From Leptodactylus fallax (taxonomy: Eukaryota; Chordata; Amphibia; Anura; Leptodactylidae), in assembly GCA_947044405.1 (NCBI GenBank), contig CAMRHE010000012.1, positions 8,180,001 to 8,244,000 on the forward strand: 64,000 nt of DNA, in the 5' to 3' direction. Positions 24,440 through 35,364 of the stretch are shown here, in pieces. Position 1 is the first letter of the stretch. Each line of letters starts with the position of its first letter. The notes under the pieces were generated by a model. It saw only the letters and a program-made list of their open reading frames with translations. It was not told the origin of the DNA and did not search any database. The position numbers were made by a program, and so were the translations under genes.

Positions 24440-25958
24440 CAGGGGTGTCAAACTCATTTTCTCCGGGGGCCACTTCAGCCTCACGGGGTACCTTGAAGGG
24501 CCAAGATTATTTTACACATGTATAAAAGTAACTTCTCCTTAACAGTTAAGCGAGCTATTAAGAAGTAGTTACATTTGTACATTACTACTGTTACAATCAG
24601 CCCTTTGAGGTCAACCAGGAAGAACATAATGTATTGTTAAAACCTAAGACATTGGCATGTTACATACTATCCTCATCCTTTTCTGAATATATAAAAAATT
24701 AAGCACTATACAAATACTGTTTACCCCTGCAAACGGTATTATGCTCTATAGTTGCCTCTGCACATGGTATTACGCCCCACAGCGGCCCCTGCACATGGTA
24801 TTATGCTCCATAGTTGCCCCTGCACACGGTATAATGCTCCATAGTTGACCCTGCACACGGTATTATGCTCAATAGTTGCCCCTGCACACGGTATTATGCT
24901 CCATAGTGGCCACTGCACACGTTATTATGCTCCATAGTGGCCCCTGCACACGTTATTATGCTCCATAGTGGCCCCTGCAATTGGTATTATGCTCCTTAGT
25001 GGCCCCTGCATTGGTATTATGCCCCATAGTGGCCCCTGCAAACGGTATTATAGTCCATAGTGGCCCCTGCACATGGTATTATGTCCCATAGTGACCCCCC
25101 ACCCATGAACTATTATTATACTTTGGGGTCTTTTCAGACCCCAGAGTATAATGATCGGAGACCCAGGTGGTGACAAACATAAAAATCAGTGTTACTTACC
25201 TGGGCCCCGGTGCGCTCCCTGCGTTCGGCCTTCTTCAATGTCGCACAGACCGGCGTCGCGACTTAATGACGTCGGCCTGGCTCACGTGACGCCTGGGACG
25301 TCACCAAAGAAGGCCGAAGCCGGCTGGGAGCAGCATCGGATCGCCGGAGAGGTGAGTAACTCTGTTTTTTATGTTTATCACCTCCCCGGGGTCTCCGATT
25401 AATATACTCCGGGGTCTGAAAAGCCCCCGGAGTATAATAATAGTAGTATTTGATGGGGTTCGCCGGCCACGGCCTCACTTACCATCCCCGCTCCTGCACA
25501 CTGCCGCTTCTGCGTCCCATAGCAGAAGGGGAAGCGGGGGCGGCCACGACCAGCAGCGGGGATCGATAAGTAAATAGGCCGTTATGTGCCGGGGATACTC
25601 CAGCAGGCAACAGCCTATTTATATATATAAAAAAAAACTTATCTTCACCTACCTGCAATACCTTGATGCAGCCGCCGCCTCCTCTTCTTGTCTGCGTGTC
25701 AGCATAGGAGGCGCGATGACGTCATTGTATCGCCGCCTGCGCTGACATGCAGAGGTCTTGTAAACCAGCCCAGGACAGGTATCGCGTAGCTTTGTTTTTT
25801 TTTTTTTTTTAAGCGGCCTGTCCTGGGCTGGTTTACATTACATAATATACATGGACAATAAAAAATGCCGCGGCCCTGCGGGCCAGCTAAGTGCCGGGCC
25901 GGGTAACAGAAGGCAGCGGGCCGGATTCGGCCCGCGGGCCTTGTGTTTGACACCTGTG
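24440..25958. mobile_element. hAT-3: hAT-type element in the L1 3' UTR
   Basis: Ends CAGGGGTGTCAAACTC and GTTTGACACCTGTG are inverted, and an exact 8-bp duplication ATATAGAG lies at 24432-24439 and 25959-25966. These ends differ from those of hAT-1. Terminal regions (GGGCCACTTCAGCC on the left, GGGCCGGATTCGGCCCGC on the right) are specific to this family. The interior, however, carries the inverted 31-bp array (24720-25110), the twin hairpins, the GC-rich block and the CCAGCCCAGGACAGG hairpin of hAT-1. It has no coding capacity. Confidence 0.93.
24720..25110. repeat. ~31-bp minisatellite in hAT-3 (inverted)
   Basis: About 12 units of the GCTCCATAGTGGCCCCTGC then ACACGGTATTAT pattern, the reverse complement of the hAT-1 array. 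Confidence 0.92.
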
Positions 25959-26315
25959 ATATAGAGTCTTTGAACCTTGCCACTAAATTCAACTCTGAAA
26001 TATGGGAACAGTGGAATGTGAGAGTAAGAGGTAAGTAGGGTCATGTTAGTAGTGGCATGGCAAGGGGGGGTCTAGTGAGGAGGGTGTGACAAGGGAAAGT
26101 AAGGCAGGGAGGAGGAAGTAGGCGTACAGAATGGAAAAGTAAGGCAAGGAAAGAGGAGAGAGTAGTTGAGAGAGGAATAAGGAAAGGAGGGAGAAAGCCA
26201 GAGAAGGCGGTAGCTGGTAGTCCAGTGGATATACCTGGAGGATATTCCTAGAGTAGCTGGGGGGCCCTTGGTGCTGTGAGCTGCTGTTGGTCTCGATTGT
26301 CACAGTAGTGGTGGA

Positions 26316-29300
26316 TCAGGACCGATCTAAGGATGGCATGTTGGATGTCCCTTTGGAGTATTGCAACCACGGGGTCCAATGTTTTAAGAAGCGATCATGG
26401 GTCCTGGTCATCCAACTCATGAGTTCCTCAAACCGAGCTATTTCTTGGACCTTAGTCTTCCATAATGAAACAGGGGGTCCCGTGGTCTGGAGCCAGAATT
26501 GAGGAATTAGCCACTTAGCCGCTGAGATGAGATGTGTGGCAAGACGGTCTCTGCCAGGCCTATATTTGTCAGTAGGAAGTGCAAGGGATATTATTGACGG
26601 TGTAAGGGTTATAGTGGAACGCAAGACTCTTCTCATACAATCCTGTATCTCTGACCAGTAAGGTTGAATGATAGGACAAGTCCACCATAGGTGTAAGTAC
26701 GTTCCTGAGTGAGCGGAACAGCGCCAGCATGTATTGTTCGCCGACAGATGCTTGTTGAAGAGCCAATCCGGGGTTCTGTACCACCTGGAGAGTAGCTTAT
26801 AATGATTTTCCTTCATCCGTATGTAGGTGGAAAAGCCGTGAGAGGAACGTAAGACTGTTTTTACTTTGTTATTGTACAGGGTGATATTGAGTTCTTTTTC
26901 CCAGCTAATAAGGAAGGCCGGTTTGGAGGGTGTTGCAGGGACTATATAGTTGGGCAGTAAATTGGACGTTTTCTGTAACAATTTGGTGTTAGAAAGCAGA
27001 AGCTTCTCAAAAGGGCATCAGTTCCTTCCGTAACCGAAAGGTTGCATTAAAGCGGCTAAGGTAATGTTTCAGGTGTTGTTGGTGGAGGAAGGAGAGGTTG
27101 ACTTCACGAAGCATTGTGGCGCAGTCATTCCATGACCTTAGTGAGCTGCCATCGGAGATGTCCCTCAGGGATAAGGCATTCAGAGCCCTCCAGATAGAGG
27201 TATATGGCTCTGAAGCATCTTGCAGTAGATACGGTATCAGACCCGCTGGAAGAAGAGGTGAGGGTAAGGGGGCCAGTTTAGGGCCTAACTCGCTCCAGAT
27301 CTCCAATGCTCTGCGTATCAGGGGGCATCTGGTGCGGGTCGCTCTCTGTGTCCTGGGAAGTAGCCATAGATCAGAGAGAGTTGGTCCATTTCTGTCATAA
27401 GTTGACTTATCCAAAGGTGCTGTCAATGATGCCCACCATCTCAGTTGAATTGCTTTATAATACTGCTGAAGATCAGGGAGGCCTATGCCTCCTACAGTTT
27501 CATACTTGATAAGGAGCGACCAGAAAATTCTAGGAGTTCGCCTCCTCCATATAAATTTTGTGAAGATGCTACGAAGAGAGGTGAAGAATGCCTTGGGAAT
27601 GTAAATTGGTAACATGGTCAATTTGTAGAGTACTTTGGGGAACAAGTAGGTTTGAATCAGATTTTTCCTGCCGAACCATGAGAGTGGCAACTTATCATAA
27701 GTGGAAAGATCTTGCTTCAGCTCTTCTAGTAGGGGGACGAAGTTGCTAGCATATAAGTCTTCCAGGTCAGGGGTGAGTCTGGCCCCAAGATACTTCATTG
27801 ATGTTGCCGTCCATTGGAATGGGGTGATCTTTTGGAGCCTATTTGCTCTTGATTTGGACAGGGTTATATTTAGCACCTCTGATTTAGAGAGATTTGCTTT
27901 ATATCTGGAGACCTTGCCAAAGTGGAGTAGAAGTTCCGTGATAGCCAGCAACCCTTCTTCTGGGTTGGTGATGACAAATAGCACATCATCTGCGAACGCT
28001 GTGGCTTGGAGGGTAAAGTCTCCTACTGTAGCTGCCTTAACTCTGGGGTCTTGCCTGACCATCTGAAGGAGCTTTTCTAACACCAAGATAAACAGAGTGG
28101 GGGAGAGCGGACATCCCTGCCTAGTGCCATTGGTGATATGGAAAGTGTCAGATAGGGTACCATTAATTTTTAGTTTTACATGTGGCCTTGCATAGAGTAT
28201 AAAAATTGCTGCAATGAATGAGGCCGGAAATCCAAACTTCATCAAGGTGGCACGCAGGAAGTCCCAATCGGCCCTGTCAAAGGCTTTCTATGCGTCTACC
28301 CCCAGAAGGAGTAATGACTGGTGTGTGGTTTTCGCTCTCTATATTAAGGGAAGTAGTCTAGCCGTGTTATCTCGCCCCTCTCTTCCATATACAAAACTGG
28401 ATTGTTCGATGTGTACTAAAGCTAAAGCTGGAATTATTGGTTTCATGTGGAGGGTCAGGATTTTCGCCCAAAGTTTTAGGTCGAAATTCAACAACTAGAT
28501 GGGTCTATAGCTTCCGCATTCACATGGGTCTTTATCTTCTTTGGGTATCAGCGCAATATGTGCTTCTTGGGCCTGCGTCGTTAACTCTTTGCCCTGTAAT
28601 AAGGCATTGCACAACAATGTAAACTGCGGAGCCAAGACTTGCTGAAACTTTTTGTAGTAGGCCAGAGGAAAGCCATCCGGCCCAGGGCTTTTCCCAGTGG
28701 GGAAGCTGTGGAGGGCCTTAGTTACTTCTGCTTAGGAGATGGGTTCTAGCAGTGTAGAGGCCTGTTCAGGAGAGACTTTAGGTAATGAGAGGTGAGCTAG
28801 GAAATCTTTTGTGGGTTCTCTCTAATTTAGCGATACGCGCCAAAGTGAGGTCCAATGTTTTTTCCTGTCTCTTCTTGCTTTGGAGGCCATGGATATGAGG
28901 AGGCCTCTCATAAATGCCTTGTGTGACTCCCAAACCACCGTGGGGCACATGTCCTGAGTGGAATTGATTGAGAAATATTCTATGAGAAGCTTGGTGAGGG
29001 ACTCAACATTCTCAACTGCGTCCAGAAGTGATTCATTCATTCGCAATGTCCACTGTCCCTGAGGAAGCTGCTTCATGACTATGGACACTGAGACAGGGGC
29101 ACGATCAGAAACCATGATGGCATCAATGCGTGAGTTACTAGAGGGTGGCAATAGGTCTTGTGAGATAAAAATATAATCTAGCCTATGGTAGGAATGGCCA
29201 GGATGCGAGTAGAAGGTATAGTCCTTTGTAGTGGGGTGATGGGATCTCCAAACATTGAGGAACCTCAAGTCTTGTAAAGAACGCATAAGCTTGCTTATCA

Positions 29301-29835
29301 ATCTCTGTGAGAAAGGGTTGGAGGGTGAGGAGGAGTCTACCAAGTGGTTAAGGGCAACATTGAAGTCACCACCCAGAATCAAGTGTCCTTCCAGAAATAC
29401 ACTCAGTGTCTGAAGAGCGTTGATAAGCCATATGACTTGGCCTTTGTTCGGGGCATAGAGGTTCACGAAGGTGTACTTCACTGAGGCTAAGGAGCCTTTT
29501 ACAAAAAGCATTCGACCTTCTGCATCTGTATACTGTTGCTGTTTTTGGAAAGGGATTTTGTTATGAATAAGGATGGATACCCCTTTAGAGGCCAAGTCTG
29601 GATTGGTACTGTGGAACCATCGGGAAAAGTCTCTGAATGGCAGCTTAGGGATTTTATCTCCCTTAAAATGCATTTCTTGCAGGAAGACCACTCCTATTTT
29701 CATTTTCCGCAGAAGAAGCAAGATATGGTGTATTTTATTAGGTGAATTAAATCCCTTGACATTGAAAGTGGTGCAAATGAGGCTAGCCGCCATGGATGTC
29801 GGCTGTTCACAAGTGGCTTCATCAACAGGTGCCAT
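26316..29835 (-). pseudogene. L1 ORF2 (endonuclease-reverse transcriptase), disrupted
   Basis: The minus strand encodes an AP-type endonuclease followed by a reverse transcriptase. The endonuclease part (29835-28822) shows FNVKGFNSPNK, FLQEMHFKG, GGDFNVAL, RLDYIFIS and SDRAPVS. The RT part shows GKSPGPDGFP, IPKEDKD, KAFDRADWDF, NGTRQGCPLSP, the active-site motif AFADDVLF, and KYLGARL; the C-terminal part has CWRC and CPIIQPYW. Five in-frame stops lie between the domains (codons beginning at about 28824, 28734, 28497, 28341 and 28290). A frameshift separates the RT (ending 27007) from the C-terminal segment (26981-26316). FADD rather than YADD is common in this L1 group. The product would be truncated after the endonuclease. 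Confidence 0.93.
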
Positions 29836-29899
29836 GGAGTCCAGCTACTTCTGGCAATGTTTGAGAGTGGCAAAGAAGAAGGGATTAGAGGGAGGAAAG

Positions 29900-30842
29900 T
29901 GGACAATGCTGAAAAAAGAGAGCGAGAGAGAGAGAGAGAGAGGGGGGGAGGTACAGACGGTAGAAGGGAAGGAAAGAGGGAAGGAGGGATGTTAGTAGAT
30001 AGCGCAATAAAGAGGTAATCTTAAAGACTTAATAAACTCAGTGGGGAGTCTGTGTGCCGGTAAGTAAAGGAAGGGGTGAAAACTGCACAACCCTTGGACA
30101 ACTTGTCAGGAGAAGGGCAGTTAGGTGGGGGAAGGAGTAAGTCCTGATCAGCCTGGTGCCCTCGTCCCCCCGTAAAGAGTCAAGCCCTTTACAACCAGAT
30201 GGTCAGGTAAGTATGAATAAATGTGAGTAAGTCAGAACACCCTAGTATGTTAAGCTGGAAAGATCTATGAGAACATGAAAGATCACGTCTGGGGGGGGGC
30301 GTGTTGGGGCAAATGGGGGCATGGACCTAGCACAATAGTGTAACTGTGCCTATCTAAGAATACTTATGTTCTAGTTGCACGAAAAGTGCTAACATATTAA
30401 ACTCAACACTACTGTCTTGTTCATTAAGTGTTCATAAAGGTTGGAAACAAGAATACTCAATGAATATATGTGAGTAAGTCGACACACCCTAATATGCTAA
30501 GCTGAACTGATTTATAAGAACATGAGAGGTCACATCCAGGGGACGTGTCGGTGCAAATAGGGACATGGACCTAACACAATAGTGTAACTGTGTCCCTCCA
30601 AGAATACTTTTGTTCTAGTTGCATAAATAAGGTCTAACACATTAAACTCAACACTGCTATCTTATTCATTAAGTGATCATAAAGGTTAGAAACAAGAATA
30701 AGAATAATCAATGCCTATACAAGACAAACCATAGCACAAGAGAGATATACATCCCAATCTACACCACCCAAGCGCTCCAACCTGTAACCTCCAGTCCTGG
30801 AGAGTCGAATGTCCATTGATAACGATACCCTTGTAGTTGATG
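29900..30842 (-). other. Long L1 inter-ORF region
   Basis: About 1 kb separates ORF1 and ORF2 of this L1, which is long for the family. It contains a purine-rich GAGAGA run (about 29921-29948) and a tandem 248-bp duplication (30213-30710). I see no conserved coding in it. Confidence 0.7.
30213..30710 (-). repeat. Tandem duplication, 248-bp period, between L1 ORFs
   Basis: Unit 1 starts at 30213 (TGAATAAATGTGAGTAAGTC) and unit 2 at 30461 (TGAATATATGTGAGTAAGTC). Both run through GGACCTA-CACAATAGTGTAAC and ATTAAACTCAACACT to AGAAACAAGAATA. The copies differ at many positions, so the duplication is older than this insertion. Confidence 0.88.
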
Positions 30843-31922
30843 TCAATGTTCTCCAAGTGGGGCATTCAGTTGCTTCTGGGGTGTCTTCTTCCCTCTCGGT
30901 GACTTGAGTCGTCCCGGAGTGCATGGGGAATTCGTCTCCTGGGTCATTAGAGACAGTGTAGGTAGGGGCTCTGTAGGAAGCGGCATCCAGGAGGGAACGT
31001 GCATTGGAGTGCTGTCCAAAGCAGGACAAGCTGAATGTAGGTCGACAGGTGAGTAGATGTTGATCCTGCGGCCATTCTTAAGGATTGAGAGTCCGAACGG
31101 GAAGAGCCAGGCATACGAGAGGCCGTTTGCCTTTAATTTGTCCAGCAAGGGCCGCAGCATGCGACATTTCTGTAATGTCGAGGGAGCTAAGTCTTGAAAG
31201 ATTTGGACTGGTGACTCCTCATAGGTTAGGTCTGAGTGGTCTCGAGCAGCACATAGAAGCTCAGTGGTGTGGGCTGAGGATAATAAGGCGCAGACAATAT
31301 CTCTCATGGGATCTGCCGCTGAGGGCATAGGCGTGACCGCTCTATGTACTTTCTCAATCTGCATGGCTTTCGCGCGTTCCGTCCCCACCAAGGACGCAAA
31401 GATGGCAGTAGTAACATTCCACAGTGTGTCAGGAGTGTATTTCTCAGGGAGGCCTCTGATATGTATATTGCACCTTCTGTATCTGTTCTCTAAGTCCTCT
31501 AGAAGTAGATAGGATTTATTGAGATGGTCAGTGTGAGTGTCTAACCTGCCAGCCATAGCATGCAACAGGCTCAGGGCCTCTGCTTGGTTTTGCTCCAACA
31601 CTGCAACCTTTCGTCCCGTAGTCTTGATATCTGCGCGGAGGTCAGCCAATTCTGCAAGCACCGGGGCGACAGTTTGGGATAAAGCTCTCCTAAGGAATCC
31701 TTTGATGATGAGCGATGCGCTTCTGTCTGCTAGCGTGCTGTCTCTGTCGGAGTCCGTGGCTGCTTCTCCCGTGCTGCTGCATTCATCCAGCGCCATCTTG
31801 GGTTGCCTTATCGGAGAGAGGGACGTCTTCTTCTTCAGAAATTTCTGCATATCCACCTGCAAATGCGAGACTTTGGCGGTCTCCGGAGGATCAGTGGGTT
31901 TGTCTCTACCAATTTTGACCAT
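30843..31922 (-). CDS. L1 ORF1 protein, intact frame, 359 residues
   Basis: This is the nucleic-acid-binding protein of the L1, which coats L1 RNA and acts as a chaperone during target-primed reverse transcription. The frame is uninterrupted. Residues about 70-150 form a probable coiled coil, with heptad-like Leu/Ile spacing through APVLAELADLRADI and DHLNKSYLLLEDLENR. The next part fits the RRM-like domain, opening with NRYRRCNIHIRGLPE at about 147-161. A C-terminal domain (EESPVQIFQDLAP, then KCRMLRPLLDKLKANG) follows, and a basic tail (GRLKSPRGKKTPQKQ) ends the protein. The start at 31922 follows a 5' UTR of about 110 bp. Although open, it belongs to an element with a dead ORF2, so it is a decaying transposon gene and not a host gene. 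Confidence 0.85.
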   Translation of the reverse strand: MVKIGRDKPTDPPETAKVSHLQVDMQKFLKKKTSLSPIRQPKMALDECSSTGEAATDSDRDSTLADRSASLIIKGFLRRALSQTVAPVLAELADLRADIKTTGRKVAVLEQNQAEALSLLHAMAGRLDTHTDHLNKSYLLLEDLENRYRRCNIHIRGLPEKYTPDTLWNVTTAIFASLVGTERAKAMQIEKVHRAVTPMPSAADPMRDIVCALLSSAHTTELLCAARDHSDLTYEESPVQIFQDLAPSTLQKCRMLRPLLDKLKANGLSYAWLFPFGLSILKNGRRINIYSPVDLHSACPALDSTPMHVPSWMPLPTEPLPTLSLMTQETNSPCTPGRLKSPRGKKTPQKQLNAPLGEH

Positions 31923-32041
31923 TCTGGGGTAAAATAGATGCTAATAAAGGTGATTGTGAGCTCCCTGATGACAGAGCACACAGATATAGCTGCCATCACT
32001 CTCTGCGGTCAGGCTCCGCCCCCTGTCCCCACTTTGTGATC

Positions 32042-32226
32042 ATTTTGACCCCACAGGGTGACATCAGATTATCAGTGGTCTTGTATGTCTTCCATTTTCT
32101 AATTATTGCTCCCACAGTAGATTTCTTCACACCAAGCTGCTTACCTATTGCAGATTCAGTCTTCCCATCCTGGTGCAGGTCTACAATTTTGTTTCTGGTG
32201 TCCTTCCACAGCTCTTTGGTCTTCAC
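32042..32226 (-). pseudogene. Tc1-C1 transposase, N-terminal part
   Basis: The minus strand from 32226 encodes [20 protein letters not shown], then a helix-turn-helix with [19 protein letters not shown], the paired-like DNA-binding domain of Tc1 transposases. Copy C2 (48538 onward) carries an extra stretch with a GAPRKISPRG motif that is missing here, so this copy has an internal deletion. The frame then reaches the L1 target duplication and enters L1 sequence. Confidence 0.9.
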
Positions 32227-32591
32227 AAAAGTGGAGTTTGGAGTGTGACTGTTTGAGGTTGTGGACAGGTGTCTGTTATACTGATAATTTCAAACAGGTG
32301 CCATTACTACAGGTAATGAGTGGAGGACAGAGGAGCCCTCTTAAAGAAGAAGTTACAGGTCTGTGAGAGCCAGAAATCTTGCTTGTTTGTACGTGACCAA
32401 ATACTTATTTTCCACCATAATTTGCAAATAAATTCTTAAAAAATCAGATAATGTGATTTTCTGCATTTGTTTTCTCATTTTGTCTCATAGTTGAGGTCTA
32501 CCTATGATGTCAATTACAGGCCTCTTTTATATTTTTAAGTGGGAGAACTTGCACAATTGCTGGCTGACTAAATACTTTTTTCCCCACTGTA

Positions 32592-32945
32592 CCTGCCTGA
32601 CTGCATTGTGCCAACTGTAAAGTTTGGAGAGATAATGCTGTGGGTTTGTGTTTCTTAATATTTCGGCATACAAAGACATTTTGGACACTTGTATACTTCC
32701 AACTTTGTGGGAACAGTTTGGGGAATGTGCCTTTTTCTGTTCCTGTATGACTGTGACCAAGTGCACAATACAAGGTTTACAAAGGCATGGTTGGGCAAGA
32801 TTGGATCCCTTTACTGGCCCATGCAGAGCACTGTTATCAACCCCATGAAACACCTTTGGGATGAACTAAAATGGTGTTTGTAAGTAAGGCCTTCTCAATC
32901 AAAATCAGTGTCTGAACTCATAAATCCAGTGCATCAACTGGCTAA
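32592..32945 (+). pseudogene. Tc1-E relic, right part
   Basis: This continues the old Tc1 coding region after the TA target of Tc1-C1. LPDCIVPTVKFG is followed, after deletions, by TLWEQFG-like sequence, a degraded version of the second catalytic motif (YDCDQVHNTRFTKAWL), and a PMKHLWDELKW stretch where PIEHLWDEL is expected. Neither the Asp context nor the Glu is preserved, so the gene is long dead. Similarity fades near 32945. Confidence 0.78.
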
Positions 32946-33845
32946 TTTGCATAATGATTCAATGTTGTTTTCCTCAAAATCTACAAAAGTGACATACATA
33001 ACAAAGTTATTTATCACTGTAATGTTCTCTGTAATGCAGCGGTGACTATATATTCAGGGTAGGTGGAAGATTCCCTTTAAATCCATCCAGCATTGTATGC
33101 CTTTATTACTGGATGTACCTTGCTGTATTCCAGCAGTATTATTATTATTATTATTATTATGTTATTTCTATATACAGTATATGTAGTTACTATATATAAG
33201 TCATTTTTATTTCTGAGAAGAGTCAGTGGATTTAGTGACGATCACTGTGTCTTGCTCTAAAGTCTCGGTTGCAGCAGAATCCCAGGAATACTAATCATGA
33301 AGTGATCCATGTGAATATTTGAAAGACCAGGAGTATTTCTCATATAATAGACAGAAAGAGAAATGGTAGAGGCCATGGGAAAAGATTTTTGTTAAATATG
33401 TTTCATATTGTATTTTTGTTATATGAAAAGCAAAATATAACTCTTACAGCAGGTTAGACATTTCTTTCTTGCTTTTTTTTCTGCTGTATTTTTAACGTGT
33501 GTTACACTTATATATACACTATGATTGATTGGAAATTGTTAGAATTGTTAATCTTACTGTCAAATACATTGCTTTTCTCACTGTCTTCTAGATCAATGAG
33601 TAATCAGGAAACAAGCACACATTGAAAATATTGATTCACATTTTGTGAGGAACAAATGGAATTTTCAGATGTAATCAATAATGAAAACCAAATCTACAGA
33701 CTCACAGCTAAGGTTGTTCATACTTTTGAAAGTACTATAGATTTTTGTTAACTAAATAAATAAAAAAAAATCAATAAATAAAAGAAAGGGTTAATAGCAG
33801 ATTGGTTAGTGTTCCCTCTTTATTTTCATAAATTCAAACTGGTGC
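32946..33845. other. MITE fragment and ATT microsatellite; no gene
   Basis: About 32980-33083 is a partial copy of the MITE at 4630-5108, ending TTCCCTTTAA. An (ATT)n run lies at about 33137-33160. Nothing else was recognised. Confidence 0.5.
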
Positions 33846-34075
33846 TAGTCTTTAACCCAACATTCACACGATTGATCCATGTGTTGGCTGGATTTAACGG
33901 CTTGAACAATATGCGAGAGAGGGACTCCTCTATCTATGCTGCTAGGACTCCTAGCAGCATAGATAACTGTATTGCTAGGAGTCCCTCTCCCGGCATACTG
34001 TTTACGCTGGTAAATTCGGCCAACATATGGACTTAGATTCACTGTTGAAACTCGGTCGTGTGAATGCGGCCATAG
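33846..34075. repeat. Foldback repeat with a perfect central hairpin
   Basis: Outer arms containing CATTCACACGA and TCGTGTGAATG, and CATGTGTTGGC with GCCAACATATG, face each other. Inside, 33932-33947 and 33949-33964 are exact 16-bp complements (ATCTATGCTGCTAGGA arm) around one base. GGGACTCCT and AGGAGTCCC also pair. No coding capacity. Confidence 0.75.
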
Positions 34076-35225
34076 ACAAAACAAAGATTACATCCAAAAG
34101 GATATCCTACACAATTATGATCTACTTATGTGTTTGGCTAAAAGTGGTGGTCCTACTTGATGACTGACAGCTACTGTGGAGGATGCCAGCTTGTGCCTGT
34201 TCTCCATCTTACATTCCTTTCCAGGGCTGCCTGCAACCATCTTATATTCTTTCCTTGGGTGCTGTCCAGTGCTAATCCTCCTCTTTTACTGAAAACTATT
34301 GTCTAAAATGGGATGTGGCTTTTTCTGTGTCTTATCCAATAGCTATGTGCCAGAACTATGTTAAAACTTTATAGTCAATCGTGTTATGTTAATTATACTA
34401 ATCACACCTTGTCTTTGTCTATACAATATATAACCACACCTACAATGTATTTAAACATCACCTTTCCCTCCAGTAAACAGAACCCACTATAGATGCTATC
34501 TAGCTGTGTCTATGTTTATTTCTCTGAGCCAGCTCATATACCAATTGTACTAATTTGGCCTTTAATATGAGCAGATTGCACTCACACAATCTTTGCATAC
34601 TGGAGAAGATTGGCAATAATTGAGTTAGTCATCATGTAAGTCATCTTTCTGTCAATCAATGTGTTAGGACTCTCAATTAACTGTGAAATCCTTCTTGTCA
34701 GTAACATACTGTAATTCTAGGAGGTGAAGAGATTTCAAGAAAACATTACTAACAGTTAGGGTGTGTCTGCATGGGAACGAAAAGCTGCAGATTTTCTCAT
34801 ATGAAATTTCAGGCAGAAAATCTATGGTGGAGTACAGAGACAATAAAGTGGATGAGATCCAAGCAAATCTCATCTGCATGGTGAGAAAATTTGTTTCTGC
34901 AGACATTAAATGCGCAATGCAGAATTTTTTTATACTATTATTTTTTTTCCTTAGAGAAATCAGTAATGAAATGCTCACCAATATGCAAGTGATCTAGTGC
35001 AGATTTGCTGCTGTGAATTTCTACAGATTTGCTTTTACATTTTCTACAGCAAAACTGTTATGAAGTGTGCACACAACTGTATTTGCTTAGTGTGACTGGC
35101 ACTAAATGACCACTGTTTGCCAGCTAGGCCATGGCACCAGCTTATCATTTTTACATTGTTTGGATTAATATAATAAATATTAATATTTACCTGCCCACTT
35201 AAGACACACAAATAATCTAACAGGA
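34076..35225. other. No gene seen
   Basis: AT-rich sequence. The opposed open frames near 34673-34997 have no recognisable features. Confidence 0.5.
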
Positions 35226-35364
35226 GATACCTTTTAGAGGCTAACTGAGTATATTTGTTGGTAAGCTTTCGGGAGTACTAGCTCCCTTCATCACCATGTC
35301 TGATGAAGGGAGCTAGTACTCCCGAAAGATAACCATCAAATATACTCAGCCTCTAAAAGGTATC
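35226..35364. repeat. Head-to-head hairpin, about 65-bp arms
   Basis: GATACCTTTTAGAGGC runs to CTAGCTCCCTTCATCA, and after about seven bases the reverse complement follows with a few mismatches, ending CCTCTAAAAGGTATC. Outside the right arm are ACTCTTCCACTACTTTCAAA and GCTAACACGGTACAAC. A single arm with the same outer sequence lies at 38523-38620, so the structure is an inverted pair of one repeat. Confidence 0.85.

Larger units (their letters stand above)
24229..32033 (-). mobile_element. Full-length Tx1-like L1 retrotransposon, minus strand
   Basis: The insertion is flanked by an exact 14-bp duplication, TTGTGATCATTTTG, at 24215-24228 and 32034-32047. The 3' end (left) has AATAAA-like sequence and an A-rich tail; the 5' end (right) begins GTGGGGACAGGGGGCGGAGC. 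Its order on the minus strand is a 5' UTR of about 110 bp, ORF1 (31922-30843), a long inter-ORF region, ORF2 (29835-26316), and a 3' UTR interrupted by hAT-3. Without hAT-3 it is about 6.28 kb. ORF1 is open but ORF2 has several stops, so the copy cannot move unaided. Confidence 0.93.
23198..32589 (-). mobile_element. Tc1-C1: Tc1/mariner element, split by an L1
   Basis: The left end CAGTGGAGTAAAAAAGTATT and the right end AATACTTTTTTCCCCACTG are inverted repeats of roughly 200 bp or more, flanked by TA (23196-23197 and 32590-32591). The same family is complete at 48172-49707. The L1 insertion (24229-32033) accounts for most of the length; without it the element is about 1.59 kb, normal for Tc1. 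It lies inside the Tc1-E relic. Its transposase gene is on the minus strand and is dead. Confidence 0.93.

Noticed and set aside
24720..25110. Regular ~31-bp repeats resembling a CRISPR array
   Set aside because: The units are contiguous with no unique spacers, lie inside a hAT element, and the context is a vertebrate genome.
29573..29995. 140-residue plus-strand open frame ending in Glu/Arg repeats
   Set aside because: It is antisense to the L1 endonuclease and ends in the GAGAGA run.
31537..31932. 131-residue plus-strand open frame
   Set aside because: It is the antisense shadow of L1 ORF1.
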